Assembly (NCBI GenBank): GCA_016711095.1
Contig: JADJTP010000002.1
Location: 372,001 to 436,000 of the forward strand
Reading direction: 5' to 3'
Length of the DNA stretch: 64,000 bases
Origin: Actinomycetales bacterium
GTDB lineage: Bacteria; Actinomycetota; Actinomycetes; Actinomycetales; Dermatophilaceae
The notes under the pieces are model-generated. The model had not been told where the DNA came from. It ran no database searches and saw nothing but the letters and a program-made list of their open reading frames with translations. A program made the position numbers and the translations under genes. Position 1 is the first letter of the stretch. Each line of letters opens with the position of its first letter. This document shows, one piece after another, positions 16,201 to 23,278 of the stretch.

Positions 16201-16332
16201 GCCCGTATGCCGTCCGCCCGCCCCAGCGTCGCCCGGGCCAGTGTCGCCCGGGCCACGACGGGAACGCGGTCGCGCCAAGCCGCTACTGCCTCGGCAAAGG
16301 CCGCGGCGGTGCGCGGGCGACAGACAGGATGA
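13240..16332 (+). CDS. uvrA: Excinuclease ABC subunit A
   Basis: 1030 aa. UvrA is the damage-recognition ATPase of nucleotide excision repair, acting as a dimer with UvrB. Both ABC units are intact: Walker A GLSGSGKSS and GVSGSGKST, signature LSGGEAQR twice, Walker B VLDEPS and VLDEPT, and the zinc-finger cysteine pairs CPTCGEP, CPACSGLG, CPVCRGAR, CDNCSGDG and CEVCHGAR. GTG 13240 is chosen for the leaderless promoter; the first ~35 residues are low-complexity and the family match starts near LVVRGAREHNL, so a later start is possible. After the usual TGRFLAPVL end there is a ~55-residue Ala/Arg-rich tail containing a duplicated 15-bp unit (about 16225-16254). Confidence 0.95.
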   Translation: MPPPSRRSAPRASDPKLSATRSAHLVAEGQPARFAHDTLVVRGAREHNLKDISVELPRDSLICFTGLSGSGKSSLAFDTIFAEGQRRYVESLSAYARQFLGQMDKPDVDFIEGLSPAVSIDQKSTNRNPRSTVGTITEVYDYLRLLFARVGRPHCPTCGEPITRQSPQQIVDRLLELPERTRFQLLAPVVQGRKGEFVDLFAELQSKGFARARVDGVVINLTEPPKLEKQVKHTIEVVIDRLVAKGEDASTARRLTDSVETALVLAGGILLVDFVDRADGDPERQRRFSERMACPNDHPIAIDDIEPRSFSFNSPFGACPACSGLGTELEVDAELCVPDEDLSIAQGAIAPWGRVSGSADYFMRVVQALAEDLKFSIDTPWRSLPERAREALLHGEDYRVHVKYRNRYGRDRSYTTGFEGVVPFVRRRHTETDSDWSRERYEGYMRQVPCPVCRGARLKPEILAVYVGGRNISQVCALAINECADFLHAVDFTERERQIAERVIKEIGARLGFLLDVGLDYLSLDRPAGTLSGGEAQRIRLATQIGSGLVGVLYVLDEPSIGLHQRDNHRLIETLTRLRDLGNTLIVVEHDEDTIATADWVVDIGPGAGEHGGHVVYSGPVAGLIDHPDSVTGQYLSGRKQIALPTARRPQTPGRVVTVTGARENNLQNVTVSFPLGNLVAVTGVSGSGKSTLVNDILYTVLANKLNKARQVPGRHKSVGGLEHLDKVVHVDQSPIGRTPRSNPATYTGVFDHMRKLFAETTEAKIRGYLPGRFSFNVKGGRCDNCSGDGTIKIEMNFLPDVYVPCEVCHGARYNRETLDVHFKGKTIADVLDMPIEEAAEFFAAVPAISRHLSTLAEVGLGYVRLGQPAPTLSGGEAQRVKLAAELQKRSSGRTVYVLDEPTTGLHFEDISKLLGVLQGLVDKGNTVIVIEHNLDVIKCADWVVDLGPEGGSRGGLVVGEGTPEQIADLDQSHTGRFLAPVLAKGHARMPSARPSVARASVARATTGTRSRQAATASAKAAAVRGRQTG

Positions 16333-16350
16333 GCGTGGGATGAGCAGACC

Positions 16351-16965
16351 ATGACGTCAGCGCAGCCCAGGACCGTGGTGACCGGCGAGGACTGGTATGG
16401 CCGCGAACTATCAGGGGTGAGCTTCCTCGACACCGACTTCGTGGACGTCGACCTGGGTGAGGTCAGCACGATCGGCGCCGTATTCGAGGGCTGCACATTT
16501 CGACGTTGCCGGTTCAACACCTCGATCCACACCGACTCGGCATTCACCGGCTGCACCTTCGACTACTGCGGCTTTTTCGACGTGCGGTTCATCCGGTGCA
16601 AGCTTGTCGGGTCGAGTTTCAGGTCGTGCGAGCTGGACCTCCTGCAGGTGGAAGGCGGCAACTGGGGCTTCGTGTCGCTGCGGGCGGCCGACCTGACGAC
16701 GACCCGCTGGCGTGGGACGAGGCTGGGGGAGGCCGACCTTGAGGGAGCTCGGGCGGGGGCAGCGGTGCTGCGGGACCTGGACCTCACGGGGGCCGTCTTC
16801 GACGGCATCGACCTGCGGGGGGCCGACCTGCGTGGCAGCAGCCTGTGGTCGCTCGATCCCGCCCGGGCGAGCCTCCGGGGAGCGATCATCACGCCGGAGC
16901 AGGCGCAGGTCATCGCGTTGGGGCTGGGCCTAGACATCCGCGACGAAGATGGGCCGTCGCTGTAG
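16351..16965 (+). CDS. Pentapeptide-repeat protein
   Basis: 204 aa. Repeats of the A(D/N)LxX type run through the chain: LSGVSFLDTDFVDVDL, then FEGCTFRRCRF, FTGCTFDYCGF, and after an interruption ADLTTTRW, ADLEGARA, LDLTGAVFDGIDLRGADLRGSSL. Such sequences form right-handed quadrilateral beta-helices; members include Qnr/MfpA gyrase-protecting proteins and many of unknown role. It starts 18 bp after uvrA and may be co-transcribed with it. Nothing here shows a gyrase link; the function is unknown. Confidence 0.85.
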   Translation: MTSAQPRTVVTGEDWYGRELSGVSFLDTDFVDVDLGEVSTIGAVFEGCTFRRCRFNTSIHTDSAFTGCTFDYCGFFDVRFIRCKLVGSSFRSCELDLLQVEGGNWGFVSLRAADLTTTRWRGTRLGEADLEGARAGAAVLRDLDLTGAVFDGIDLRGADLRGSSLWSLDPARASLRGAIITPEQAQVIALGLGLDIRDEDGPSL

Positions 16966-17013
16966 ACCCCGTCGCAGCGTAGACCCCGTCGCAGCGTAGA
17001 CCCCGTCGGAGCC
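16963..17013 (+). repeat. 17-bp tandem repeat, three copies
   Basis: The unit TAGACCCCGTCGCAGCG occurs at 16963, 16980 and 16997; the third copy differs at its end. The first TAG is the stop codon of the pentapeptide-repeat gene. The array fills most of the gap between two convergent genes. Confidence 0.85.
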
Positions 17014-17029
17014 GATGAGAACTGGGAGC

Positions 17030-17743
17030 TCAGTCCTCGCCGAGATACGCCTTGCGCACCGCGTCGCTGTGCAGCAGGTCGTGACCGGTGCCCTCCAGGA
17101 CGATGTGGCCGACCTCCAGGACATAACCCTTGTCGGCGAGCTTGAGCGCCGCGCGGGCGTTCTGCTCGACGAGCAGGATCGTCGTGCCCTGAGCCTGGAG
17201 CGTCTTCACGGTGGACATGATCTTCTGCATCATGAGCGGCGACAGTCCCATTGACGGTTCGTCGAGCATGAGCAGCTTCGGCCGACTCATCATCGCCCGA
17301 CCCATCGCGAGCATCTGCTGCTCGCCGCCGGAGAAGGTGCCCGCCGGCTGCCTGGATCGCTCACCGAGGATGGGGAAGAGCTCGTACGCGCCCTGCAGGT
17401 CGTCTTTGACGCCATTGTCGGTGCGCGAAAAGGCGCCGAGCAGGAGATTCTCCTCGACCGTGAGCCGCGGGAAGATCCGTCGACCCTCCGGGCTGTGGGC
17501 CAGCCCCATGGTGACGATCTCGTGAGCCGGCACGCCGTCGATGCGCTGGCCCTGGAAGATGACCTGCCCGGAGACCGGCCGGATCAGCCCCGAGATCGTG
17601 CGCAAGGTCGTCGTCTTGCCTGCACCGTTGGTGCCGATGAGACACACAACCTCGCCCTGGCCGACCGAGAAGCTGATCTCCTTGACGGCCTCGATCTTGC
17701 CGTAGGCCACCCGCAGGTCATTGACCTCAAGGATTGCGCTCAC
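17030..17743 (-). CDS. livF: Branched-chain amino acid ABC transporter ATP-binding protein LivF
   Basis: 237 aa ABC ATPase of the HAAT (high-affinity branched-chain amino acid / amide) group: Walker A GTNGAGKTT, signature FSGGEQQM, Walker B LLMLDEPSMGL, H-loop region ILLVEQNA. LivF and LivG together power the LivHM channel. Its start overlaps the livG stop by 4 nt (ATGA type), so translation is coupled. Last gene of the livK-H-M-G-F cluster. The actual solute (Leu/Ile/Val, amide, urea) cannot be told from sequence alone. Confidence 0.9.
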   Translation of the reverse strand: MSAILEVNDLRVAYGKIEAVKEISFSVGQGEVVCLIGTNGAGKTTTLRTISGLIRPVSGQVIFQGQRIDGVPAHEIVTMGLAHSPEGRRIFPRLTVEENLLLGAFSRTDNGVKDDLQGAYELFPILGERSRQPAGTFSGGEQQMLAMGRAMMSRPKLLMLDEPSMGLSPLMMQKIMSTVKTLQAQGTTILLVEQNARAALKLADKGYVLEVGHIVLEGTGHDLLHSDAVRKAYLGED

Positions 17744-18594
17744 GAGTGCTCCTCCTTCGCGGCCTCGTCGTCGACTTCGTCCTCGTCGGGTGTGCCGATA
17801 TAGGCCTCGATGACGCGGGGGTCACGCTGGACCTCCACAGGGCTGCCTTCCACCAGGGTCTCCCCGCGGACGAGACACAACACCCGGTCACACAGGCTGA
17901 AGATGAAGCGCATGTCATGCTCGATGACGACAACCGCCAGACCCAGGTCGCGGATCCGGAAGATCAGCTCCTTGGCCTGCTCGGTCTCCTTGGGGTTCAT
18001 CCCGGCCGTGGGCTCGTCGAGCAGGATGAGTTTCGGATCGGTCGCCAGAGCCCGGGCGATCTCCAGCCGCCGCTGGTCGCCATACGGAAGATTGCGGGCC
18101 AAGTGCTCGGCAGTGTTGCTGAGACCGACGAAATCAAGCAGCTGCTTGGCACGCTCACGAGTCGCCTCTTCCTCGTGCCGGTACTTGGGTCCACGAAGGA
18201 TCGAGGTGAGCGCCATGGCGCTGGTGCGGCAATAGCGGCCCACCATGACGTTCTCGAGGGCGGTCATGTTGGCGAACAGCCTGATGTTCTGGAACGTCCG
18301 GGCCATGCCGGCCTGCACGACTGCGCGCGGCTTGGGCGGCAGCACCGTCCCCTGGAAGGTGACCTGACCTTCGGTGGGCTTGTACATTCCCGTGAGGCAG
18401 TTGAAGAACGTCGTCTTCCCTGCGCCGTTGGGGCCGATGAGCCCGACGATCTCGCCCTCGCTGACCGTGAGATTGACGTTGTTGACCGCCGTGAGGCCGC
18501 CGAACCGCATCGTCACTCCGGTCGCCTGCAGCACGACTGCGCCGCTGCTGGCCTGGGCCATTGCCGCATCGTCATGGATTGCGGCGGCGCTCAT
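17740..18594 (-). CDS. livG: Branched-chain amino acid ABC transporter ATP-binding protein LivG
   Basis: 284 aa ABC ATPase with Walker A GPNGAGKTT, the LivG-type insert after ARTFQNIRLF, Walker B LILLDEPTAGMNP and a D-loop ETEQAKEL. The signature motif is weakened (LPYGDQRR in place of LSGGQ), which is normal for LivG. The C-terminus is extended by an acidic tail (DEDEVDDEAAKEEHS). It overlaps livM and livF by 4 nt at its two ends. An internal ATG at residue 12 is a possible alternative start. Confidence 0.9.
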   Translation of the reverse strand: MSAAAIHDDAAMAQASSGAVVLQATGVTMRFGGLTAVNNVNLTVSEGEIVGLIGPNGAGKTTFFNCLTGMYKPTEGQVTFQGTVLPPKPRAVVQAGMARTFQNIRLFANMTALENVMVGRYCRTSAMALTSILRGPKYRHEEEATRERAKQLLDFVGLSNTAEHLARNLPYGDQRRLEIARALATDPKLILLDEPTAGMNPKETEQAKELIFRIRDLGLAVVVIEHDMRFIFSLCDRVLCLVRGETLVEGSPVEVQRDPRVIEAYIGTPDEDEVDDEAAKEEHS

Positions 18595-20315
18595 GTCCGT
18601 CCCCCCGTCGGCGTGACCTTCTCGATATGGCTCTCCTCAACCTTGGCGGCGAGCCGTTCGTCGTCTTCGTGGAACTCCAAGGCGCGCCGCCCGCTCGGCA
18701 CGAGTCCCTCTGGGCGGAATCGCATCATGAGCACGAGCAGCAGCCCGAACGTGAGCAGCCGGTAGTCGGCGACGAAGCGGAGCTTCTCCGGGAGCAATTT
18801 GAGCACGGTTGCACCGACGAGCACTCCCGCGACGGTGCCCATGCCGCCCAAGACGATGGCGGCGAGCAGGAACGCAGACTCGAGGAAGATGTATTGGTCG
18901 GGGGTGACCGAGACATCCTGGTGGGCCTTGATCGAGCCGGCCATGCCGGCCAGGAAGGCGCCTCCTGCGAAGGCGAAGAGTTTGAGGCCGAAGACATTGA
19001 CCCCCATCGCCTCGGCAGCCTTCTCGTCCTCGCGGATCGCGATCCAGCCTCGCCCGATCCGACTGTTGTTGAGCCGGGTAAAGATGGTGATGATGAGCGC
19101 CGCCACGACGAGCAGCAAGAAGTAGTAGTTCGCGAAGCGCCCGAGAGTGATGCCGAAGATTTCATGGGTGTCACCGAACTTGAACGAGCCGAACTCCAGC
19201 TCGGGTACGCCCGGGATGCCGTTGGGTCCGTTGGTGAGGTCCGGGCCGTTGTTTCCGTCGAGGTTGTTGACGGTGAGCCGGAAGATCTCCCCGAAGGCGA
19301 GCGTGACGATTGCTAGATAGTCACCCGAGACCCGCAATGTCGGTGACCCGATGATGAGGCCGAGCACCGACGACACGGTTGCGGCGATGAGGACGACGAC
19401 GAGGAACGGCGGCTTCCAGCCGATGTTGGCAAATGCCGAATGCGACATCATCGCAGACACGTAGGCGCCGGCCCCGAGGAAGGCGATATACCCGAGGTCG
19501 AGCAGACCGGCGAGGCCGACGACGATGTTGAGGCCCAACGCCGTCGTCGCGAAGATCAGCACCTGGGTGGCGATCGACATGTTGGCGTCGGACCCGTCCT
19601 GCGTGAGCGGGAAGAGGAAAGCCACCACGAACGCACCCAGGGTGATCACGCGTCGGTTGCGTGCGGCGATGACGCCGATCCAGCCGAAGAGGCCGGCCCT
19701 CTGTAGCGCGACGACGACTCCGCTGAGGAAGAGCAGGAAGAGCGAGAAGACCGTTCCGTCCTCCTGCCCGAGCGCGTAGGCCGCGCCGAAGAGCACCAGC
19801 GCCATGAGCGCCACGATGACGAGGATCTCTGCCCATGAGGGCAGGTGCACCGAGATCGGGTCGACGGTGGGGTCGGACGGCATACGGAGTGAGCCGGCGA
19901 CCATGAGGCCAGCTCCGACCAGACACACAAAGACGCCCGGGTCGGCGTTGGCCAGCCCGGGTGCCTGGAGCGCGATGACCAGCACGACAAGCACGAGGTA
20001 TGCCGTGGCCGTCACTCCCAGTGCTCGCAACCCGCGAGCGCTGTCCAGCAGGGTGCTGATGTGGTGGAAGCGGCCCATCCGCAGCAGCAGCAAGAAGAGC
20101 CCGAGGACGCCGATGACGATGGTGAAGATCTGCAGCGGGGCCGGCAGGCCGGTGATCGTCACATTGCCGAGAATCGCGGGGGTGAACGACCACGACAGGA
20201 AGCTGCCCGCGATGAGCAGGACTGTGCCGGCCAGGACGAGCCACCACTGCATGCTCGGTGCCGCGCTGTCCACGGAGGCCTTGGGGTCGGGGGATCTGCG
20301 CAGTTGGGTGCTCAT
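18591..20315 (-). CDS. livM: Branched-chain amino acid ABC transporter permease LivM, N-terminally extended
   Basis: 574 aa. The C-terminal ~320 residues are the LivM permease, with GLNIVVGLAGLLDLGYIAFLGAGAY, RVSGDYLAIVTLAFGEI and the EAA-like loop IREDEKAAEAMGVN. Before it lies an extra ~250-residue part with six or seven hydrophobic segments (WWLVLAGTVLLIAG, FTIVIGVLGLFLLLL, YLVLVVLVIAL and others), which makes the protein much longer than typical 300-420 aa LivM. ATG 20315 overlaps the livH stop by 4 nt. A longer frame exists upstream but is antisense-like noise over livH. Confidence 0.88.
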   Translation of the reverse strand: MSTQLRRSPDPKASVDSAAPSMQWWLVLAGTVLLIAGSFLSWSFTPAILGNVTITGLPAPLQIFTIVIGVLGLFLLLLRMGRFHHISTLLDSARGLRALGVTATAYLVLVVLVIALQAPGLANADPGVFVCLVGAGLMVAGSLRMPSDPTVDPISVHLPSWAEILVIVALMALVLFGAAYALGQEDGTVFSLFLLFLSGVVVALQRAGLFGWIGVIAARNRRVITLGAFVVAFLFPLTQDGSDANMSIATQVLIFATTALGLNIVVGLAGLLDLGYIAFLGAGAYVSAMMSHSAFANIGWKPPFLVVVLIAATVSSVLGLIIGSPTLRVSGDYLAIVTLAFGEIFRLTVNNLDGNNGPDLTNGPNGIPGVPELEFGSFKFGDTHEIFGITLGRFANYYFLLLVVAALIITIFTRLNNSRIGRGWIAIREDEKAAEAMGVNVFGLKLFAFAGGAFLAGMAGSIKAHQDVSVTPDQYIFLESAFLLAAIVLGGMGTVAGVLVGATVLKLLPEKLRFVADYRLLTFGLLLVLMMRFRPEGLVPSGRRALEFHEDDERLAAKVEESHIEKVTPTGGRT

Positions 20316-21235
20316 GCGCGGTCCACCACCCGGGCGCCCATGATGCCCTGGGGACGGAAGACGAGGACGATGATGAGCAACGCGAAGGCCCAGACGTCCT
20401 TCCAAGGCGAGCCGCCGAAGGTACCGGGGATGAACTGCACGGCCATGGCCTCCACGATCCCGAGGACGAGGCCGCCGACGACGGCGCCGTAGATGTTGCC
20501 GATGCCGCCGAGTACGGCGGCGGTGAAGGCCTTGAGGCCGGCCAGGAAGCCCATGTAGAAGTCGATATTGCTGTTCTGCAAACCCTGGGCCACCCCGGCG
20601 ATCCCCGCCAGAGCCGCGCCGATGGCGAAGGCGACCATGATGATCCGGTCGACATTGATGCCCATGAGGCGGGCTGTGTCGGGGTCTTGCGACACCGCAA
20701 GCATGCCGCGGCCCATCTTGGTGCGGTTGATGAAGAACCACAGCACCACAGCACAGACGACGAGCGACCCGATGACGAACAGCGCCGACCGGCGCACCGT
20801 GATGCCTCCCACCTGGAAGGCCGCCCCGGTGACCAGGTCGATCTGCGGGAAAGGCAGCGCGCTCTTGGCCCCCGGATACCACAACCGCACGGCCTCCTGA
20901 AGGAAGACCGAGATGCCGATGGCGGTGATCAGTGGGGCGAGCCGTGGGGCGTGGCGCAGCGGTCGGTAGGCGACCCGCTCCATGACGACGGCGACGAGCA
21001 CCGAGACGAGCACCGCTCCAAGGACCATGAACGGCAACACCCAGAGCCCGGTTTGGCCCTTGAACAGGACCGTCCAGGTGGCCAGGGCGCCGAACGCGCC
21101 GATCATGAACACTTCACCGTGGGCGAAGTTGATGAGTTGGACGATCCCGTAGACAACGGTGTAGCCGACGGCGATGAGCGCGTAAAGCGACCCCAGGGTC
21201 AGGCCGTTGAGCAGCTGTTGCAGGAATAGGTCCAT
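20312..21235 (-). CDS. livH: Branched-chain amino acid ABC transporter permease LivH
   Basis: 307 aa membrane permease. The family N-terminus LFLQQLLNGLTLGSLYALIAVGYTVVYGIVQLINFAHGE is clear, followed by several membrane spans and the EAA loop (SQDPDTARLMGINVDRII). It pairs with LivM to form the inner-membrane channel. ATG 21235 is chosen because GGGAGGTG precedes it; an upstream in-frame start at 21274 has no such site. It lies 166 bp downstream of livK, with a strong hairpin between them. Confidence 0.92.
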   Translation of the reverse strand: MDLFLQQLLNGLTLGSLYALIAVGYTVVYGIVQLINFAHGEVFMIGAFGALATWTVLFKGQTGLWVLPFMVLGAVLVSVLVAVVMERVAYRPLRHAPRLAPLITAIGISVFLQEAVRLWYPGAKSALPFPQIDLVTGAAFQVGGITVRRSALFVIGSLVVCAVVLWFFINRTKMGRGMLAVSQDPDTARLMGINVDRIIMVAFAIGAALAGIAGVAQGLQNSNIDFYMGFLAGLKAFTAAVLGGIGNIYGAVVGGLVLGIVEAMAVQFIPGTFGGSPWKDVWAFALLIIVLVFRPQGIMGARVVDRA

Positions 21236-21321
21236 GTCACCTCCCGTCGAAGGCTGCGGATGCAGGCAGGGCAAGGGCCACCGGGTGATCCCGGTCAGGG
21301 CATAGAGGCAGAGTGTGACAG

Positions 21322-21356
21322 CACGCAGGGGCGAGCGCTAGGCCCGCCCCTGCGTG
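21322..21356 (-). terminator. Stable hairpin between livK and livH
   Basis: Arms CACGCAGGGGCG (21322-21333) and its complement (21345-21356) form a 12-bp perfect stem with an 11-nt loop. There is no long U tract. Such a hairpin after a binding-protein gene usually stabilises that message or partly stops transcription, giving more LivK than LivHMGF. Confidence 0.7.
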
Positions 21357-21401
21357 TCCGATTGTCGAGCGTGCGGTCAACCGGTTAGTGGCGGCTGACC
21401 G

Positions 21402-22616
21402 TCACTTGAAGGTGTCGGTCTTCGAGGCCATCCACTTGGCGCCGTCGATCTTGTAGACCGTGAGGACCTTGGAGGTCGTGTCGCCGAACTCGTCGAAGGC
21501 CACCTTGCCGGTGACGCCGTCGAAGGCGACCTTGCCGAGGGCGGTGAGCTCGCCGGCGCGGGCCGACTTGACGTCCATGGCGTCCTTGAGCGCGGTCTTG
21601 GCCGCCTCGATGATCGCCTTGGCCGCGTCGTAGGAGTAGCCGCCGTAGGCAGCGGCCGGCTCGGCATATCCGGCAGCCTTGTACTGGTCAAGGAACTTCT
21701 TGCCGGCCTCGGTGGACTCGGTCGGCGCGCCGACCGAGGTCGCGAGGTCACCGTTGGCCGTTGCGCCCGCCAGTTCGAGGTACTTCGGGTCGAAGATGCC
21801 GTCGCCGCCCATGAGCGGGACGGTGAGGCCCTGGCTCTTCATCTGCTGGGACATCGGGCCGGCCTGCGGGTATTCGCCGCCGTAGTAGACGGCGCCCGGG
21901 GCAGATGGCTTGATCTTGGAGATGACCGAGGAGAAGTCCTTGTCGTTCTCACCGATGGTCTCGGCCGCGGAGACTTCGCCGCCGCCCTTCTTGAACTCAG
22001 CAGTGAACGCGTCGACGAGGCCCTGGCCGTAGGTCTTCTTGTCGTGGATCGTCGCGACCTTCTTGATGCCCTGCCCGAGCAGGTACTGGGCCGCGAACGG
22101 GCCCTGGACCGCATCGGTCGTGCAGGTGCGGAAGTAGTTGGCGTAGGAGCGCTTCGGGGCGGCCGCGTCGGCGCCCTTGGTGAGCGAAGGGTTGGTGTTC
22201 GCGGGGGACACCTGGGCGATGTTGGCGGCGGCCAGCACCGGCTGCGTCGACTGGGCGACCGAGGAGTTCAGCGTGCCGACCACACCGATCACGGCGTCAT
22301 CGGAGGCCAGCTTCGTCGCGGCGTTCTTGCCGACCTCGGGCTTCGCTTCGTCGTCCTGGGCGGAGAGCTCGAACTTCCAGCCGGGGACCGCGTTGGATTC
22401 ATTGGCCTGCTTGATGGCCAGGTCAACCGAGTTCTTGATGCCCAGACCCAGTGCGGACAGCCCGCCGGACAACGGGGCAATGACGCCGATCTTGACGGTC
22501 TTTGTGGCCGTGCCGGCCGTGCCTGTGGTCACCGGCTCGCGGCTACCGCACGCGGACAGGGCAAGGGCCGCGACGGCGATCGGAACGCCGATCCGGAATA
22601 TTGAACGCTGCTGCAC
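21402..22616 (-). CDS. livK: Branched-chain amino acid ABC transporter substrate-binding lipoprotein
   Basis: 404 aa. The N-terminus VQQRSIFRIGVPIAVAALALSACGS is a lipoprotein signal with lipobox LSAC, so the mature protein is anchored outside the membrane. The rest is a Leu/Ile/Val-binding fold (IGVIAPLSGGLSALGLGIKNSVDLAIKQAN; VIGVVGTLNSSVAQ; PLMGGDGIFDPKYLELAG). GTG 22616 follows AGGAGG and is preferred over the longer frame from 22649. First gene of the liv cluster; a TACTCT about 70-80 bp upstream may be its -10. Solute uncertain. Confidence 0.92.
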   Translation of the reverse strand: MQQRSIFRIGVPIAVAALALSACGSREPVTTGTAGTATKTVKIGVIAPLSGGLSALGLGIKNSVDLAIKQANESNAVPGWKFELSAQDDEAKPEVGKNAATKLASDDAVIGVVGTLNSSVAQSTQPVLAAANIAQVSPANTNPSLTKGADAAAPKRSYANYFRTCTTDAVQGPFAAQYLLGQGIKKVATIHDKKTYGQGLVDAFTAEFKKGGGEVSAAETIGENDKDFSSVISKIKPSAPGAVYYGGEYPQAGPMSQQMKSQGLTVPLMGGDGIFDPKYLELAGATANGDLATSVGAPTESTEAGKKFLDQYKAAGYAEPAAAYGGYSYDAAKAIIEAAKTALKDAMDVKSARAGELTALGKVAFDGVTGKVAFDEFGDTTSKVLTVYKIDGAKWMASKTDTFK

Positions 22617-22760
22617 AGTTCCTCCTGTGGATCTGTTTGTCCGGCGCATCTCCGGACCCCCGCGACGACCGCGGGCTAGGTGGCAGAGTACGGGTACTGA
22701 ACCAAGAAGTCGCTATCCGCGCCACGGTTGTTCCCGTGTCGTTATCGGATGCCCGACGAC

Positions 22761-22790
22761 GTTGGAGTGAGTTGGAGTGAGTTGGAGTGA
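22761..22790 (+). repeat. 10-bp tandem repeat, three exact copies, carrying the ribosome binding site
   Basis: GTTGGAGTGA is repeated at 22761, 22771 and 22781. The GGAG of the last copy lies 5 nt before ATG 22793, so three candidate Shine-Dalgarno sites are lined up before the gene. Confidence 0.9.
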
Positions 22791-22792
22791 GC

Positions 22793-23206
22793 ATGAGTGA
22801 CAATCACACCCGCCGGGCGGTACTACACGGGGCCGCCGCCGCAGGAGCAGCCGCCGCTGCCGGCGCCACGCTCGCTGCATGCGGCAGCGGCACAACGGCC
22901 ACGAGCGCAGCCTCCCAGGCCGCCACCCCACTGACCGTCAAGAAGGCCGACATCCCGGTCGGCGGGGGGAAGGTCATCGACACAATCGTCATCACGCAGC
23001 CAACTGCGGGCGAGTACAAGGCCTTCAGCGCGATCTGCACTCACGAGGGCTGCAAGGTGAGCAGGATAGAGAAGGCACAGATCATCTGCGATTGCCACAC
23101 CAGTGTGTTCGACGCCTCGACGGGCGCAGTTATCAGCGGCCTCGCGACAGCGCCGTTGCCCGCGAAGTCGATCGCCGTCTCCTCCGACGGTCTCTCGGTG
23201 AGCTGA
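22793..23206 (+). CDS. Rieske [2Fe-2S] lipoprotein with Tat-type signal
   Basis: 137 aa. The N-terminus TRRAVLHGAAAAGAAAAAGATLAACGS has a twin-arginine, a hydrophobic stretch and a lipobox (LAAC), so a folded iron-sulfur protein is exported by Tat and lipidated. The Rieske ligands are CTHEGC and CDCHTS (Cys-x-His ... Cys-x-x-His). The mature domain is short, as in single-domain Rieske proteins of unknown electron partner. The start at ATG 22793 is set by GGAG with 5-nt spacing; GTG 22787 is in frame. It is divergent from livK and upstream of uvrC. Confidence 0.88.
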   Translation: MSDNHTRRAVLHGAAAAGAAAAAGATLAACGSGTTATSAASQAATPLTVKKADIPVGGGKVIDTIVITQPTAGEYKAFSAICTHEGCKVSRIEKAQIICDCHTSVFDASTGAVISGLATAPLPAKSIAVSSDGLSVS

Positions 23207-23266
23207 CCCGGGCCGTGCCGGCCCACACGGGCAGCGCACCGAGGGAGCACCGTCAGCCGTTCCTCT

Positions 23267-23272
23267 TAGAGT
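23267..23272 (+). promoter_or_regulatory. -10 element of a leaderless promoter for uvrC
   Basis: TAGAGT is followed by GGGGCC and GTG at 23279, with no Shine-Dalgarno sequence. Confidence 0.55.
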
Positions 23273-23278
23273 GGGGCC

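Noticed and set aside
13447..16278. 943-codon open frame antisense to uvrA
   Set aside because: It mirrors uvrA, has no recognisable domain, and long antisense frames are normal in GC-rich genes.
20316..20882. Upstream extension of livM to 763 codons
   Set aside because: It overlaps livH completely and its translation has no membrane character; the ATGA overlap at 20312-20315 marks the true start.
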